This document shows, piece after piece, positions 25,501 through 36,779 of a DNA stretch of 64,000 nt. Under the pieces are notes generated by a model that did not search any database, was not told where the DNA came from, and saw nothing but the letters and a program-made list of their open reading frames with translations. The stretch spans positions 1,240,001-1,304,000 of the forward strand of contig NC_079886.1 of NCBI RefSeq assembly GCF_029227915.1, given 5' to 3'. Each line of letters begins with the position of its first letter. Within the stretch, counting starts at the first letter, position 1. Both the position numbers and the translations under genes were made by a program. This DNA is from Hydractinia symbiolongicarpus (lineage: Eukaryota > Cnidaria > Hydrozoa > Anthoathecata > Hydractiniidae).

Positions 25501-27540
25501 TTTAAAAAAATCATTCGGGAAATCAGTTTACTCCCTGGGTACTTTTTTTGTATACTTTTGACTATACGGGCCGAGTACGGGATTTACGGGAAAGCGCGGT
25601 TTTTCGTTTGCCGGCGATTAAACTTCTTTTATTCAGCGTCTCATCAAAAATGAAAATATTTTTGAAAACTACAAGTTTTATGCGTTTTAGTGGTGAAAAA
25701 AAAATTTAAAAAATCATTCGGGAAACTAGTTTACTCCCTGGGTACTTTTTTTGTATACTTTTGACTATATGGGCCGAGTACGGGATTTACGGGAAATCGC
25801 GGGTTTTCGTTTGCCAGCGATTAAACTTCTTTTATTCAGCGTCTCATCAAAAATGAAAATATTTTTGAAAACTACAAGTCTCATGCGTTTTAGTATTGAG
25901 AAAATAATTTAAAAAATCGTTCGGGAAATGAATTTACTCCCTGGGTACTTTCTTTGTATACTTTTGACTATACGGGCCGAGTGCAGGATTTACGGAAAAT
26001 CGCGGGTTTTCGTTTGCCGGCGATTAAACTTCTTTTATTTAGCGTCTTATCAAAAATGAAAACATTTTTGAATACTACAAGTCTCATGCGTTTTAGTGGT
26101 GAAAAAATAATTTAAAAAATCGTTCGGGAAATGAGTTTACTCCCTGGGTACTTTCTTTGTATACTCTTGACTATACGGGCCGAGTACCGGATTTACGGGA
26201 AATCGCGGGTTTTCGTTTGCCGGCGATTAAATTTCTTTTATTCAGCGTCTTATCAAAAATGAAAACATTTTTGAAAACTACAAGTCTCATGCGTTTTAGT
26301 GGTGAAAAAATAGTTTGAAAAATCGTTCTGAAAATGAGTTTGCTCACAAGGTACTTTCTTTGGATACATTCGACTATAGGGGCCAAGCCCGGGATTTACA
26401 GGAAATCGCGGGTTTTCGTTTGCCGGCGATTAAACTTCTTTTATTCAGCGTCCCATCAAAAATGAAAACATTTTTGAAAACTACAAGTCTCATCCGTTTT
26501 AGTGGTGAAAAAATAATTTAAAAAATCATTCGGGAAATCAGTTTACTCCCTGGGTACTTTTTTTGTATACTTTTGACTATACGGGCCGAGTACGGGATTT
26601 ACGGGAAAGCGCGGGTTTTCGTTTGCCGGCGATTAAACTTCTTTTATTCAGCGTCTCATCAAAAATGAAAATATTTTTGAAAACTACAAGTCTCATGCGT
26701 TTTAGTGGTGAAAAAATAATTTAAAAAATCGTTCGGGAAATGAAATTAATCCCTGGGTACTTTCATTGTATACTTTTGACTCTGCGGGCCGAGTCCGGGA
26801 TTTACGGGAAATCGCGGGTTTTCGTTTTGCCGGCGATTAAACTTCTTTAATTTAGCGTTTCATCAAAAATGAAAACATTTTTTAAAACTACAAGTCTCAT
26901 GCGTTTTAGTGGTGAAAAAATAATTTAAAAAATCGTTCGGGAAATGAGTTTACTCCCTGGGTACTTTCTTTATACACATTCGACTATACGGGCCGAGTAC
27001 GGGATTTACGGGAAATCGCAGGTTTTCGTTTGCCGGCGATTAAACTTTTTTTATTTAGAGTCTCATCAAAAGTGAAAACATTTTTGAAAACTACAAGTCT
27101 CATGCGTTTTAGTGGTGAAAAAATAATTTAAAAAATCGTTCGGGAAATGAGTTTACTCCCTGGGTACTTTTTTTGTATACTTTTGCTATACGGGCCGAGT
27201 ACGGCATTTACGAGAAATCGCGGGTTTTCGTTTGCCGGCGATTAAACTTCTTTTATTCAGCGTCTCATCAAAAATGAAAATATTTTTGAAAACTACAAGT
27301 CTCATGCGTTTTAGTGGTGAAAAAATAATTTAAAAAATCGTTTGGGAAATGAATTTACTCCCTGGGTACTTTCTTTGTATACTTTTGACTATACGGGCCG
27401 AGTCTTGGATTTACGGGAAATCGCGGGTTTTCGTTTGCCGGCGATTAAACTTCTTTTATTTAGCGTCTCATCAAAAATGAAAACATTTTTGAAAACTACA
27501 AGTCTTATGCGTTTTAGTGGTGAAAAAATAATTTAAAAAA
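25501..27540 (+). repeat. Mixed-subtype satellite zone
   Basis: About ten monomers made of subtypes already seen at 18.5-23.7 kb, in a new order (AGTATTGAG, TTTGCTCACAAGG, TTTCATTGTATAC, TACGGCATTTAC). They look like shuffled material from the preceding blocks. Nothing other than satellite was seen. Confidence 0.75.
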
Positions 27541-30399
27541 TCGTTCGGGAAATGAGTTTACTCCTTGAGTACTTTCTTTGTATACTTTTGACTATACGGG
27601 CCGAGTACCGGATTCACGGGAAATCGCGGGTTTTCGTTTGCCGGCGATTAAACTTCTTTTATTCAGCGTCTTATCAAAAATGAAAACATTTTTGAAAGCT
27701 ACAAGTCTCATGCGTTTTAGTGGTGAAAAAATAATTCAAAAAATCGTTCTGAAAATGAGTTTACTCACAGGGTACTTTCTTTGTATACATTCGACTATAG
27801 GGGCCAAGCCCGGGATTTACAGGAAATCGCGGGTTTTCGTTTGCCGGCGATTAAACTTCTTTTATTCAGCGTCTCATCAAAAATGAAAACATTTTTGAAA
27901 ACTTCAAGTCTCATGCGTTTTAGTGGTGAAAAAATAATTTAAAAAATCGTTCGGGAAATGAGTTTACTCCTTGAGTACTTTCTTTGTATACTTTTGACTA
28001 TACGGGCCGAGTACCGGATTCACGGGAAATCGCGGGTTTTCGTTTGCCGGCGAATAAACTTCTTTTATTCAGCATCTTATCAAAAATGAAAACATTTTTG
28101 AAAGCTACAAGTCTCATGCGTTTTAGTGGTGAAAAAATAATTCAAAAAATCGTTCTGAAAATGAGTTTACTCACAGGGTACTTTCTTTGTATACATTCGA
28201 CTATAGGGGCCAAGCCCGGTATTTACAGGAAATCGCGGGTTTTCGTTTGCAGGCGATCAAACTTCTTTTATTCAGCGTCTCATCAAAAATGAAAATATTT
28301 TTGAAAACTACAAGTCTCACGCATTTAAGTGGTGAAAAAATAATTTAAAAAATCGTTCCGGAAATGAGTTTACTCCCTGGGTACTTTCTTTGTATACTTT
28401 TGACTATACGGGCCGAGTACGGGATTTACGGGAAATCGCGGGTTTTCGTTTGCCGGCGATTAAACTTCTTTTATTTAGCGTCTCATCAAAAATGAAAACA
28501 TTTTTGAAAACTACAAGTCTCATGCGTTTTAGTGGTGGAAAAATAATTTAAAAAATCGTTCGGGAAATGAGTTTACTCCTTGAGTACTTTCTTTGTATAC
28601 TTTTGACTACACGGGCCGAGTACCGGATTCACGGGAAATCGCGGGTTTTCGTTTGCCGGCGATTAAACTTCTTTTATTCAGCGTCTTATCAAAAATGAAA
28701 ACATTTTTGAAAGCTACAAGTCTCATGCGTTTTAGTGGTGAAAAAATAATTCAAAAAATCGTTCTGAAAATGTGTTTACTCACAGGGTACTTTCTTTGTA
28801 TACATTCGACTATAGGGGCCAAGCCCGGGATTTACAGGAAATCGCGGGTTTTCGTTTGCCGGCGATTAAACTTCTTTTATTCAGCGTCTCATCAAAAATG
28901 AAAATATTTTTGAAAACTACAAGTCTCATGCGTTTAAGTCGTGAAAAATTAATTTAAAAAATCGTTCGGGAAATGAGTTTACTCCCTGGGTACTTTCTTT
29001 ATATACATTCGACTATACGGGCTGGGAACGGGATTTACGGGAAATTGCGTGTTTTCGTTTGCCGGCGATTAAACTTCTTTTATTTAGCGTCTCATCAAAA
29101 ATGAAAACATTTTTAAATACTACAAGTCTCATGCGTTTTAGTGGTGAAAAAAAAAATTAAAAAATCGTTCGGGAAATGAGTTTACTCCCTGGGTACTTTC
29201 TTTGTATACTTTTGACTGTACGGGCCGAGTACCGGATTTACGGGAAAACGCGGGTTTTCGTTTGCCGGCGATTAAACTTCTTTTATTCAGCGTCTTATCA
29301 AAAATGGAAACATTTTTGAAAGCTACAAGTCTCATGCGTTTTAGTGGTGAAAAAATAATTCAAAAAATCGTTCTGAAAATGTGTTTACTCACAGGGTACT
29401 TTCTTTGTATACATTCGACTATAGGGGCCAAGCCCGGGATTTACAGGAAATCGCGGGTTTTCGTTTGCCGGCAATTAAACTTCTTTTATTCAGCGTCTCA
29501 TCAAAAATGAAAACATTTTTGTAAACTACAAGTCTCATGCATTTTAGTGGTGAAAAAATAATTTAAAAAATCGTTCGGGAAATGAGTTTACTCCTTGAGT
29601 ACTTTCTTTGTATACTTTTGACTATACGGGCCGAGTACCGGATTCACGGGAAATCGCGGGTTTTCGTTTGCCGGCGAATAAACTTCTTTTATTCAGCATC
29701 TTATCAAAAATGAAAACATTTTTGAAAGCTACAAGTCTCATGCGTTTTAGTGGTGAAAAAATAATTCAAAAAATCGTTCTGAAAATGAGTTTACTCACAG
29801 GGTACTTTCTTTGTATACATTCGACTATAGGGGCCAAGCCCGGGATTTACGGGAAATCGCGGGTTTTCGTTTGCGGGCGATTAAACTTCTTTTATTCAGC
29901 GTCTCATCAAAAATGAAAATATTTTTGAAAACTACAAGTCTCATGCGTTTAAGTGGTGAAAAAATAATTTAAAAAATCGTTCGGGAAATGAGTTTACTCC
30001 CTGGGTACTTTCTTTATATACATTCGACTATACGGGCTGGGAACGGGATTTACGGGAAATTGCGTGTTTTCGTTTGCCGGCGATTAAACTTCTTTTATTT
30101 AGCGTCTCATCAAAAATGAAAACATTTTTAAATACTACAAGTCTCATGCGTTTTAGTGGTGAAAAAAAAAATTAAAAAATCGTTCGGGAAATGAGTTTAC
30201 TCCCTGGGTACTTTCTTTGTATACTTTTGACTGTACGGGCCGAGTACCGGATTTACGGGAAAACGCGGGTTTTCGTTTGCCGGCGATTAAACTTCTTTTA
30301 TTCAGCGTCTTATCAAAAATGAAAACATTTTTGAAAACTACAAGTCTCATGCGTTTTAGTGGTGAAAAAATAATTTAAAAAATCGTTCTGAAAATGAGT

Positions 30400-31195
30400 T
30401 TACTCACAGGGTGCTTTCTTTGTATACATTCGACTATAGGGGCCAAGCCCGGGATTTACAGGAAATCGCGGGTTTTCGTTTGCCGGCGATTAAACTTCTT
30501 TTATTCAGCGTCTCATCAAAAATGAAAACATTTTGGAAAACTACAAGTCTCATGCGTTTTAGTGGTGAAAAAATAATTTAAAAAATCGTTCTGGAAATGA
30601 GTTTACTCCCTGGGTACTTTCTTTGTATACTTTTGACTATACGGGCCGAGTACGGGATTTACGGGAAATCGCGGGTTTTCGTTTGCCGGCAATTGAACTT
30701 CTTTTATTTAGCGTCTCATCAAAAATGAAAACATTTTTGAAAAATACAAGTCTCATGCGTTTTAGTGGTGAAAATATAATTTAAAAAATTGTTCGGGAAA
30801 TAAGTTTACTCCTTGAGTACTTTCTTTATATACTTTTGACTATACGGGCCGAGTACCAGATTCACGGGAAATCGCGGGTTTTCGTTTGCCGGCGATTAAA
30901 CTTCTTTTATTCAGCGTCTTATCAAAAATGAAAACATTTTTGAAAGCTACAAGTCTCATGCGTATTAGTGGTGAAAAAATAATTCAAAAAATCGTTCTGA
31001 AAATGAGTTTACTCACAGGGTACTTTCTTTGTATACATTTGACTATAGGGGCCAAGCCCGGGATTTACAGGAAATCGCGGGTTTTCGTTTGCCGGCGATT
31101 AAACTTCTTTTATTCAGCGTCTCATCAAAAATGAAAATATTTTTGAAAACTACAAGTCTGATGCGTTTAAGTGGTGAAAAAAAAATTTAAAAAAT
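30400..31195 (+). repeat. Segment duplicated across the SINE, left copy
   Basis: Contains CATTTTGGAAAAC (near 30532), GAAAATATAATTT, ACCAGATTCACGGG (near 30855) and GCGTATTAGTGG. All of these recur about 2,696 bp later. Subtracting about 260 bp for the SINE leaves about 2,436 bp, exactly twelve monomers. Confidence 0.8.
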
Positions 31196-31207
31196 CGTTC
31201 AGGAAAA

Positions 31208-31217
31208 GAGTATACTC
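31208..31217. other. First GAGTATACTC palindrome monomer
   Basis: A perfect 10-bp palindrome produced from the usual GAGTTTACTC by one T-to-A change. It recurs in about 18 monomers between here and 63320 and was not seen in the first 31 kb. It defines a right-arm subfamily, usually together with AGGAAAAGAG and CTTGAGTATTTTC. Confidence 0.78.
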
Positions 31218-32210
31218 CTTGAGTATTTTCTTTGTATACTTTTGACTATACGGGCCGAGTACCGGATTTACGGGAAATCGCGGGTTTTCGTTTGCCGGCG
31301 ATTAAACTTCTTTTATTCAGCGTCTTATCAAAAATGAAAACATTTTTGAAAACTACAAGTCTCATGCGTTTTAGTGGTGAAAAAATAATTTAAAAAATCG
31401 TTCAGAAAATGAGTTTACTCACAGGGTGCTTTCTTTGTATACATTCGACTATAGGGGCCAAGCCCGGGATTTACAGGAAATCGCGGGTTTTCGTTTGCCG
31501 GCGATTAAACTTCTTTTATTCAGCGTCTCATCAAAATTGAAAACATTTTTGAAAACTACAAGTCTCATGCGTTTTAGTGGTGAAAAAATAATTTAAAAAA
31601 TCGTTCAGGAAATGAGTTTACTCCTTGAGTACTTTCTTTGTATACTCTTGACTATACGGGCCGAGTACCGGATTCACGGGAAATCGCGGGTTTTCGTTTG
31701 CCGGCGATTAAACTTCTTTTATTCAGCGTCTTATCAAAAATGAAAACATTTTTGAAAGCTACAAGTCTCATGCGTTTTAGTGGTGAAAAAATAATTCAAA
31801 AAATCGTTCTGAAAATGAGTTTACTCACAGGGTACTTTCTTTGTATACATTTGACTATAGGGGCCAAGCCCGGGATTTACAGGAAATCGCGGGTTTTCGT
31901 TTGCCGGCGATTAAACTTCTTTTATTCAGCGTCTCATCAAAAATGAAAATATTTTTGAAAACTACAAGTCTCATGCGTTTAAGTGGTGAAAAAATAATTT
32001 AAAAAATCGTTCCGGAAATGAGTTTACTCCCTGGGTACTTTCTTTATATACATTCGACTATACGGGCCGGGAACGGGATTTACGGGAAATTGCGGGTTTT
32101 CGTTTGCCGGCGATTAAACTTCTTTTATTTAACGTCTCATCAAAAATGAAAACATTTTTGAAAACTACAAGTCTGATGCGTTTTAGTGGTGAAAAAATAA
32201 TTTAAAAAAT

Positions 32211-32227
32211 TATTATTATTATATTAT
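32211..32227 (-). repeat. SINE 3' simple-repeat tail
   Basis: Plus strand TATTATTATTATATTAT, which on the element strand is a short (TAA)n/(AAT)n tail. It abuts the T-rich complement of the satellite A/T linker, so the exact last tail base is uncertain by one or two bases. Confidence 0.8.
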
Positions 32228-32255
32228 TCCGAATATTTATACAGGATAGCCACTT

Positions 32256-32272
32256 CAGTGTTGGAAACACTG
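32256..32272. other. Perfect 7-bp hairpin in the SINE 3' region
   Basis: The arms CAGTGTT and AACACTG pair perfectly around a GGA loop (TCC on the element strand). It lies about 45 nt from the tail. Stem-loops in SINE 3' ends can be shared with the partner LINE and used for reverse-transcriptase recognition. That role is an inference here. Confidence 0.75.
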
Positions 32273-32403
32273 TTATCAATGTGGGTCCTGTGTTCTGAAT
32301 GCATACATTAAGTATACACCGGCAATACCTACCCAATTTCCCTCACATGGCATGGGTTGACCCGTAGCTGTGGCAAAGGCACTTGCTAAACATGCCCGCG
32401 CTG

Positions 32404-32414
32404 TGGACCGAACC
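32404..32414 (-). promoter_or_regulatory. RNA polymerase III B box of the SINE
   Basis: On the minus strand this reads GGTTCGGTCCA, against the GGTTCGAnTCC consensus, with one clear mismatch (G for A). The start-to-start distance of 44 nt from the A box is within the normal range for tRNA genes and SINEs. Confidence 0.87.
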
Positions 32415-32444
32415 ACGGACCTTGTGATTACGAAGCGAACTCCA

Positions 32445-32458
32445 TAACCACAAGGCCA
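32445..32458 (-). promoter_or_regulatory. RNA polymerase III A box of the SINE
   Basis: On the minus strand this reads TGGCCTTGTGGTTA, matching the TRGYnnAnnnG-type A box of tRNA genes except for T in place of the usual A in the middle. It lies about 6 nt inside the 5' end of the element, where a tRNA A box is expected. Confidence 0.85.
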
Positions 32459-32464
32459 CACGCC

Positions 32465-32471
32465 ATTAAAT
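32465..32471 (+). other. Probable imperfect target-site duplication (right side)
   Basis: ATTAAAT follows the SINE head directly and is followed by normal satellite CGTTCAGG. The left flank ends in ATTTAAAAAAT (about 32200-32210), the same linker. Unoccupied copies have one linker only, so the linker seems duplicated, with the right copy shorter by one T and three A. The shortening may be slippage or an imprecise 5' end join. Confidence 0.55.
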
Positions 32472-35400
32472 CGTTCAGGAAAAGAGTATACTCCTTGAGT
32501 ATTTTCTTTGTATACTTTTGACTATACGGGCCGAGTACCGGATTTACGGGAAATCGCGGGTTTTCGTTTGCCGGCGATTAAACTTCTTTTATTCAGCGTC
32601 TTATCAAAAATGAAAACATTTTTGAAAACTACAAGTCTCATGCGTTTTAGTGGTGAAAAAATAATTTAAAAAATCGTTCAGAAAATGAGTTTACAAACAG
32701 GGTGCTTTCTTTGTATACATTCGACTATAGGGGCCAAGCCCGGGATTTACAGGAAATCGCGGGTTTTCGTTTGCCGGCGATTAAACTTCTTTTATTCAGC
32801 GTCTCATCAAATTTGAAAACATTTTTGAAAACTACAAGTCTCATGCGTTTTAGTGGTGAAAAAATAATTTAAAAAATCGTTCAGGAAATGAGTTTACTCC
32901 TTGAGTACTTTCTTTGTATACTCTTGACTATACGGGCCGAGTACCGGATTTACGGGAAATCGCGGGTTTTTGTTTGCCGGCAATTAACTTCTTTTATTCA
33001 GCGTCTTATCAAAAATGAAAACATTTTTGAAAACTACAAGTCTCATGCGTTTTAGTGGTGAAAAAATAATTTAAAAAATCGTTCTGAAAATGAGTTTACT
33101 CACAGGGTGCTTTCTTTGTATACATTCGACTATAGGGGCCAAGCCCGGGATTTACAGGAAATCGCGGGTTTTCGTTTGCCGGCGATTAAACTTCTTTTAT
33201 TCAGCGTCTCATCAAAAATGAAAACATTTTGGAAAACTACAAGTCTCATGCGTTTTAGTGGTGAAAAAATAATTTAAAAAATCGTTCTGGAAATGAGTTT
33301 ACTCCCTGGGTACTTTCTTTGTATACTTTTGACTATACGGGCCGAGTACGGGATTTACGGGAAATCGCGGGTTTTCGTTTGCCGGCAATTAAACTTCTTT
33401 TATTTAGCGTCTCATCAAAAATGAAAACATTTTTGAAAAATACAAGTCTCATGCGTTTTAGTGGTGAAAATATAATTTAAAAAATTGTTCGGGAAATAAG
33501 TTTACTCCTTGAGTACTTTCTTTATGTACTTTTGACTATACGGGCCGAGTACCAGATTCACGGGAAATCGCGGGTTTTCGTTTGCCGGCGATTAAACTTC
33601 TTTTATTCAGCGTCTTATCAAAAATGAAAACATTTTTGAAAGCTACAAGTCTCATGCGTATTAGTGGTGAAAAAATAATTCAAAAAATCGTTCTGAAAAT
33701 GAGTTTACTCACAGGGTACTTTCTTTGTATACATTTGACTATAGGGGCCAAGCCCGGGATTTACAGGAAATCGCGGGTTTTCGTTTGCCGGCGATTAAAC
33801 TTCTTTTATTCAGCGTCTCATCAAAAATGAAAATATTTTTGAAAACTACAAGTCTCATGCGTTTAAGTGGTGAAAAAAAAATTTAAAAAATCGTTCGGGA
33901 AATGAGTTTACTCCCTGGGTACTTTCTTTATATACATTCGACTATACGGGCCGGGAACGGGATTTACGGGAAATTGCGGGTTTTCGTTTGCCGGCGATTA
34001 AACTTCTTTTATTTAACGTCTCATCAAAAATGAAAACATTTTTAAATACTACAAGTCTCATGCGTTTTGGTGGTGAAAAAAAAATTAAAAAATCGTTCGG
34101 GAAATGAGTTTACTCCCTGGGTACTTTCTTTTTATACATTTGACTATACGGGCCGAGTACGGGATTTACGGGAAATCGCGGGTTTTCGTTTGCCGGCGAT
34201 TAAACTTCTTTTATTTAGAGTCTCATCAAAAATGAAAACATTTTTGAAAACTACAAGTCTGATGCGTTTTAGTGGTGAAAAAATAATTTAAAAAATCGTT
34301 CAGGAAAAGAGTATACTCCTTGAGTATTTTCTTTGTATACTTTTGACTATACGGGCCGAGTACCGGATTTACGGGAAATCGCGGGTTTTCGTTTGCCGGC
34401 GATTAAACTTCTTTTATTCAGCGTCTTATCAAAAATGAAAACATTTTTGAAAACTACAAGTCTCATGCGTTTTAGTGGTGAAAAAATAATTTAAAAAATC
34501 GTTCAGAAAATGAGTTTACTCACAGGGTGCTTTCTTTGTATACATTCGACTATAGGGGCCAAGCCCGGGATTTACAGGAAATCGCGGGTTTTCGTTTGCC
34601 GGCGATTAAACTTCTTTTATTCAGCGTCTCATCAGAATTGAAAACATTTTTGAAAACTACAAGTCTCATGCGTTTTAGTGGTATAAAAATAATTTAAAAA
34701 ATCGTTCAGGAAATGAGTTTACTCCTTGAGTACTTTCTTTGTATACTCTTGACTATACGGGCCGAGTACCGGATTCACGGGAAATCGCGGGTTTTCGTTT
34801 GCCGGCGATTAAACTTCTTTTATTCAGCGTCTTATCAAAAATGAAAACATTTTTGAAAGCTACAAGTCTCATGCGTTTTAGTGGTGAAAAAATAATTCAA
34901 AAAATCGTTCTGAAAATGAGTTTACTCACAGGGTACTTTCTTTGTATACATTTGACTATAGGGGCCAAGCCCGGGATTTACAGGAAATCGCGGGTTTTCG
35001 TTTGCCGGCGATTAAACTTCTTTTATTCAGCGTCTCATCAAAAATGAAAATATTTTTGAAAACTACAAGTCTCATGCGTTTAAGTGGTGAAAAAATAATT
35101 TAAAAAATCGTTCCGGAAATGAGTTTACTCCCTGGGTACTTTCTTTATATACATTCGACTATACGGGCCGGGAACGGGATTTACGGGAAATTGCGGGTTT
35201 TCGTTTGCCGGCGATTAAACTTCTTTTATTTAACGTCTCATCAAAAATGAAAACATTTTTGAAAACTACAAGTCTGATGCGTTTTAGTGGTGAAAAAATA
35301 ATTTAAAAAATCGTTCAGGAAAAGAGTATACTCCTTGAGTATTTTCTTTGTATACTTTTGACTATACGGGCCGAGTACCGGATTTACGGGAAATCGCGGG

Positions 35401-36779
35401 TTTTCGTTTGCCGGCGATTAAACTTCTTTTATTCAGCGTCTTATCAAAAATGAAAACATTTTTGAAAACTACAAGTCTCATGCGTTTTAGTGGTGAAAAA
35501 ATAATTTAAAAAATCGTTCAGAAAATGAGTTTACAAACAGGGTGCTTTCTTTGTATACATTCGACTATAGGGGCCAAGCCCGGGATTTACAGGAAATCGC
35601 GGGTTTTCGTTTGCCGGCGATTAAACTTCTTTTATTCAGCGTCTCATCAAAATTGAAAACATTTTTGAAAACTACAAGTCTCATGCGTTTTAGTGGTGAA
35701 AAAATAATTTAAAAAATCGTTCAGGAAATGAGTTTACTCCTTGAGTACTTTCTTTGTATACTCTTGACTATACGGGCCGAGTACCGGATTTACGGGAAAT
35801 CGCGGGTTTTTGTTTGCCGGCAATTAACTTCTTTTATTCAGCGTCTTATCAAAAATGAAAACATTTTTGAAAACTACAAGTCTTATGCGTTTTAGTGGTG
35901 AAAAAATAATTTAAAAAATCGTTCAGAAAATGAGTTTACTCACAGGGTGCTTTCTTTGTATACATTTGACTATAGGGGCCAAGCCCGGGATTTACAGGAA
36001 ATCGCGGGTTTTCGTTTGCCGGCGATTAAACTTCTTTTATTTAGCGTCTCATCAAAATTGAAAACATTTTTGAAAACTACAAGTCTCATGCGTTTTAGTG
36101 GTGAAAAAATAATTTAAAAAATCGTTCGGGAAATGAATTTACTCCCTGGGTACTTTCTTTGTATACTTTTGACTATACGGGCCGAGTACGGGAATTACGG
36201 GAAATCGCGGGTTTTCGTTTGCCGGCGATTAAACTTCTTTTATTTAGAGTCTCATCAAAAATGAAAACATTTTTGAAAATTACAAGGCTCATGCGTTTTA
36301 GTGGTGAAAAAATAATTTAAAAAATGGTTCAGGAAAAGAGTATACTCCTTGAGTATTTTCTTTTTATACTTTTGACTATACGGGCCGAGTACCGGATTTA
36401 CGAGAAATCGCGGTTTTTCGTTTGCCGGCGATTAAACTTCTTTTATTATGCGTCTTATCAAAAATGAAAACATTTTTAAAAACTACAAGTCTCATGCGTT
36501 TTAGTGGTGACAAAATAATTTAAAAAATCGTTCAGGAAATGAGTTTACTCCTTGAGTACTTTCTTTGTATACTCTTGACTATACGGGCCGAGTACCGGAT
36601 TTACGGGAAATCGCGGGTTTTTGTATGCCGGCGATTAAACTTCTTTTATTCAGCGTCTTATCAAAAATGAAAACATTTTTGAGAACTACAAGTCTTATGC
36701 GTTTTAGTGGTGAAAAAATAATTTAAAAAGTCGTTCAGAAAATGAGTTTACTCACAGGGTGCTTTCTTTGTATACATTC
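32472..36779 (+). repeat. Composite block type B, first occurrence
   Basis: Ordered monomer types: GAGTATACTC type, GGGTGCTTTC type and GTATACTCTTGAC type, plus others. GAGTATACTC landmarks fall about 1,014 bp apart at 34296, 35311 and 36325, so part of this block is a five-monomer repeat. The variants CCGGCAATTAAC and AAAAAGTCGTTCAG recur in later B blocks. The block ends where a hybrid monomer (ATTCGACTCTGCGGG) near 36780 joins type A. Confidence 0.65.
33096..33890 (+). repeat. Segment duplicated across the SINE, right copy
   Basis: Second copy of the segment at about 30400-31195, with the same private variants. It has small differences (TTTATGTAC for TTTATATAC near 33522). The intact monomer register across the SINE confirms that the SINE is a simple insertion. 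Confidence 0.8.

Larger units (their letters stand above)
1..32210 (+). repeat. 203-bp tandem satellite array, left arm
   Basis: About 158 head-to-tail monomers of roughly 203 bp, all in the same orientation, with no unrelated sequence between them. The period was measured from the recurring ATGAAAACATTTTT motif, which falls at 24, 226, 428, 631, 833 and 1035 and so on (steps of 202-203). Monomers differ by scattered substitutions and small indels, and several have private variants shared by distant copies, which is the mark of higher-order repeats. The arm contains subfamilies not seen on the right, such as ATTGCTGAAAACCACAAG at 9.3-13.9 kb. It ends at the SINE insertion inside the A/T linker of a monomer. 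No coding, RNA-gene or promoter content was recognised outside the repeat. Function is unknown; long homogenised satellites are typical of centromeric or heterochromatic DNA, but nothing here proves that role. Confidence 0.97.
27541..32210 (+). repeat. Satellite zone with the GAAAGCTACAAG subfamily
   Basis: Monomers with GATTCACGGG followed by GAAAGCTACAAG and AATTCAAAAAATC recur near 27610, 28020, 28625, 29640, 30860 and 31670. Spacing is mostly two, three or five monomers. Here the linker change TTTAAA to TTCAAA removes a stop codon, which is why 102-codon open frames appear at these places. GCTGGGAACGGG and the GAGTATACTC type first appear in this zone (near 29020 and 31208). Confidence 0.82.
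32211..32464 (-). mobile_element. tRNA-derived SINE retroposon
   Basis: The only non-satellite DNA in the window, about 254 bp. Read on the minus strand, it starts with GGCGTGTGGCCTTGTGGTTA, a tRNA-like head with a good A box and, 44 nt later, a good B box (GGTTCGGTCCA). The head is followed by a tRNA-unrelated body containing TTTAGCAAGTGCC and CAGCTACGGGTCAACCC, a 7-bp hairpin, and a tail ending in AATAATATAATAATAATAA. This order (Pol III head, body, short 3' end, simple-repeat tail) is that of a SINE copied by a partner LINE. It carries no protein. Body and tail recall SINE families described from molluscs and other invertebrates, but I cannot assign the family without a database. Satellite copies without the insertion exist at the matching place (for example 35285-35320). 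Confidence 0.88.

Noticed and set aside
32276-32461. 61-codon open frame on the minus strand
   Set aside because: It lies wholly inside the SINE, overlapping the A and B boxes. SINEs are non-coding and the peptide has no recognisable domain.
32391-32464. A functional tRNA gene
   Set aside because: A and B boxes are present, but the acceptor and anticodon stems do not pair well, no matching 3' acceptor strand follows the B box, and the sequence runs on into a SINE body and tail.
32211-32464. Assignment of the SINE to a named V-domain or Meta-domain mollusc family
   Set aside because: The body words and tail recall such families, but I cannot verify a domain match from memory, so the family is left open.
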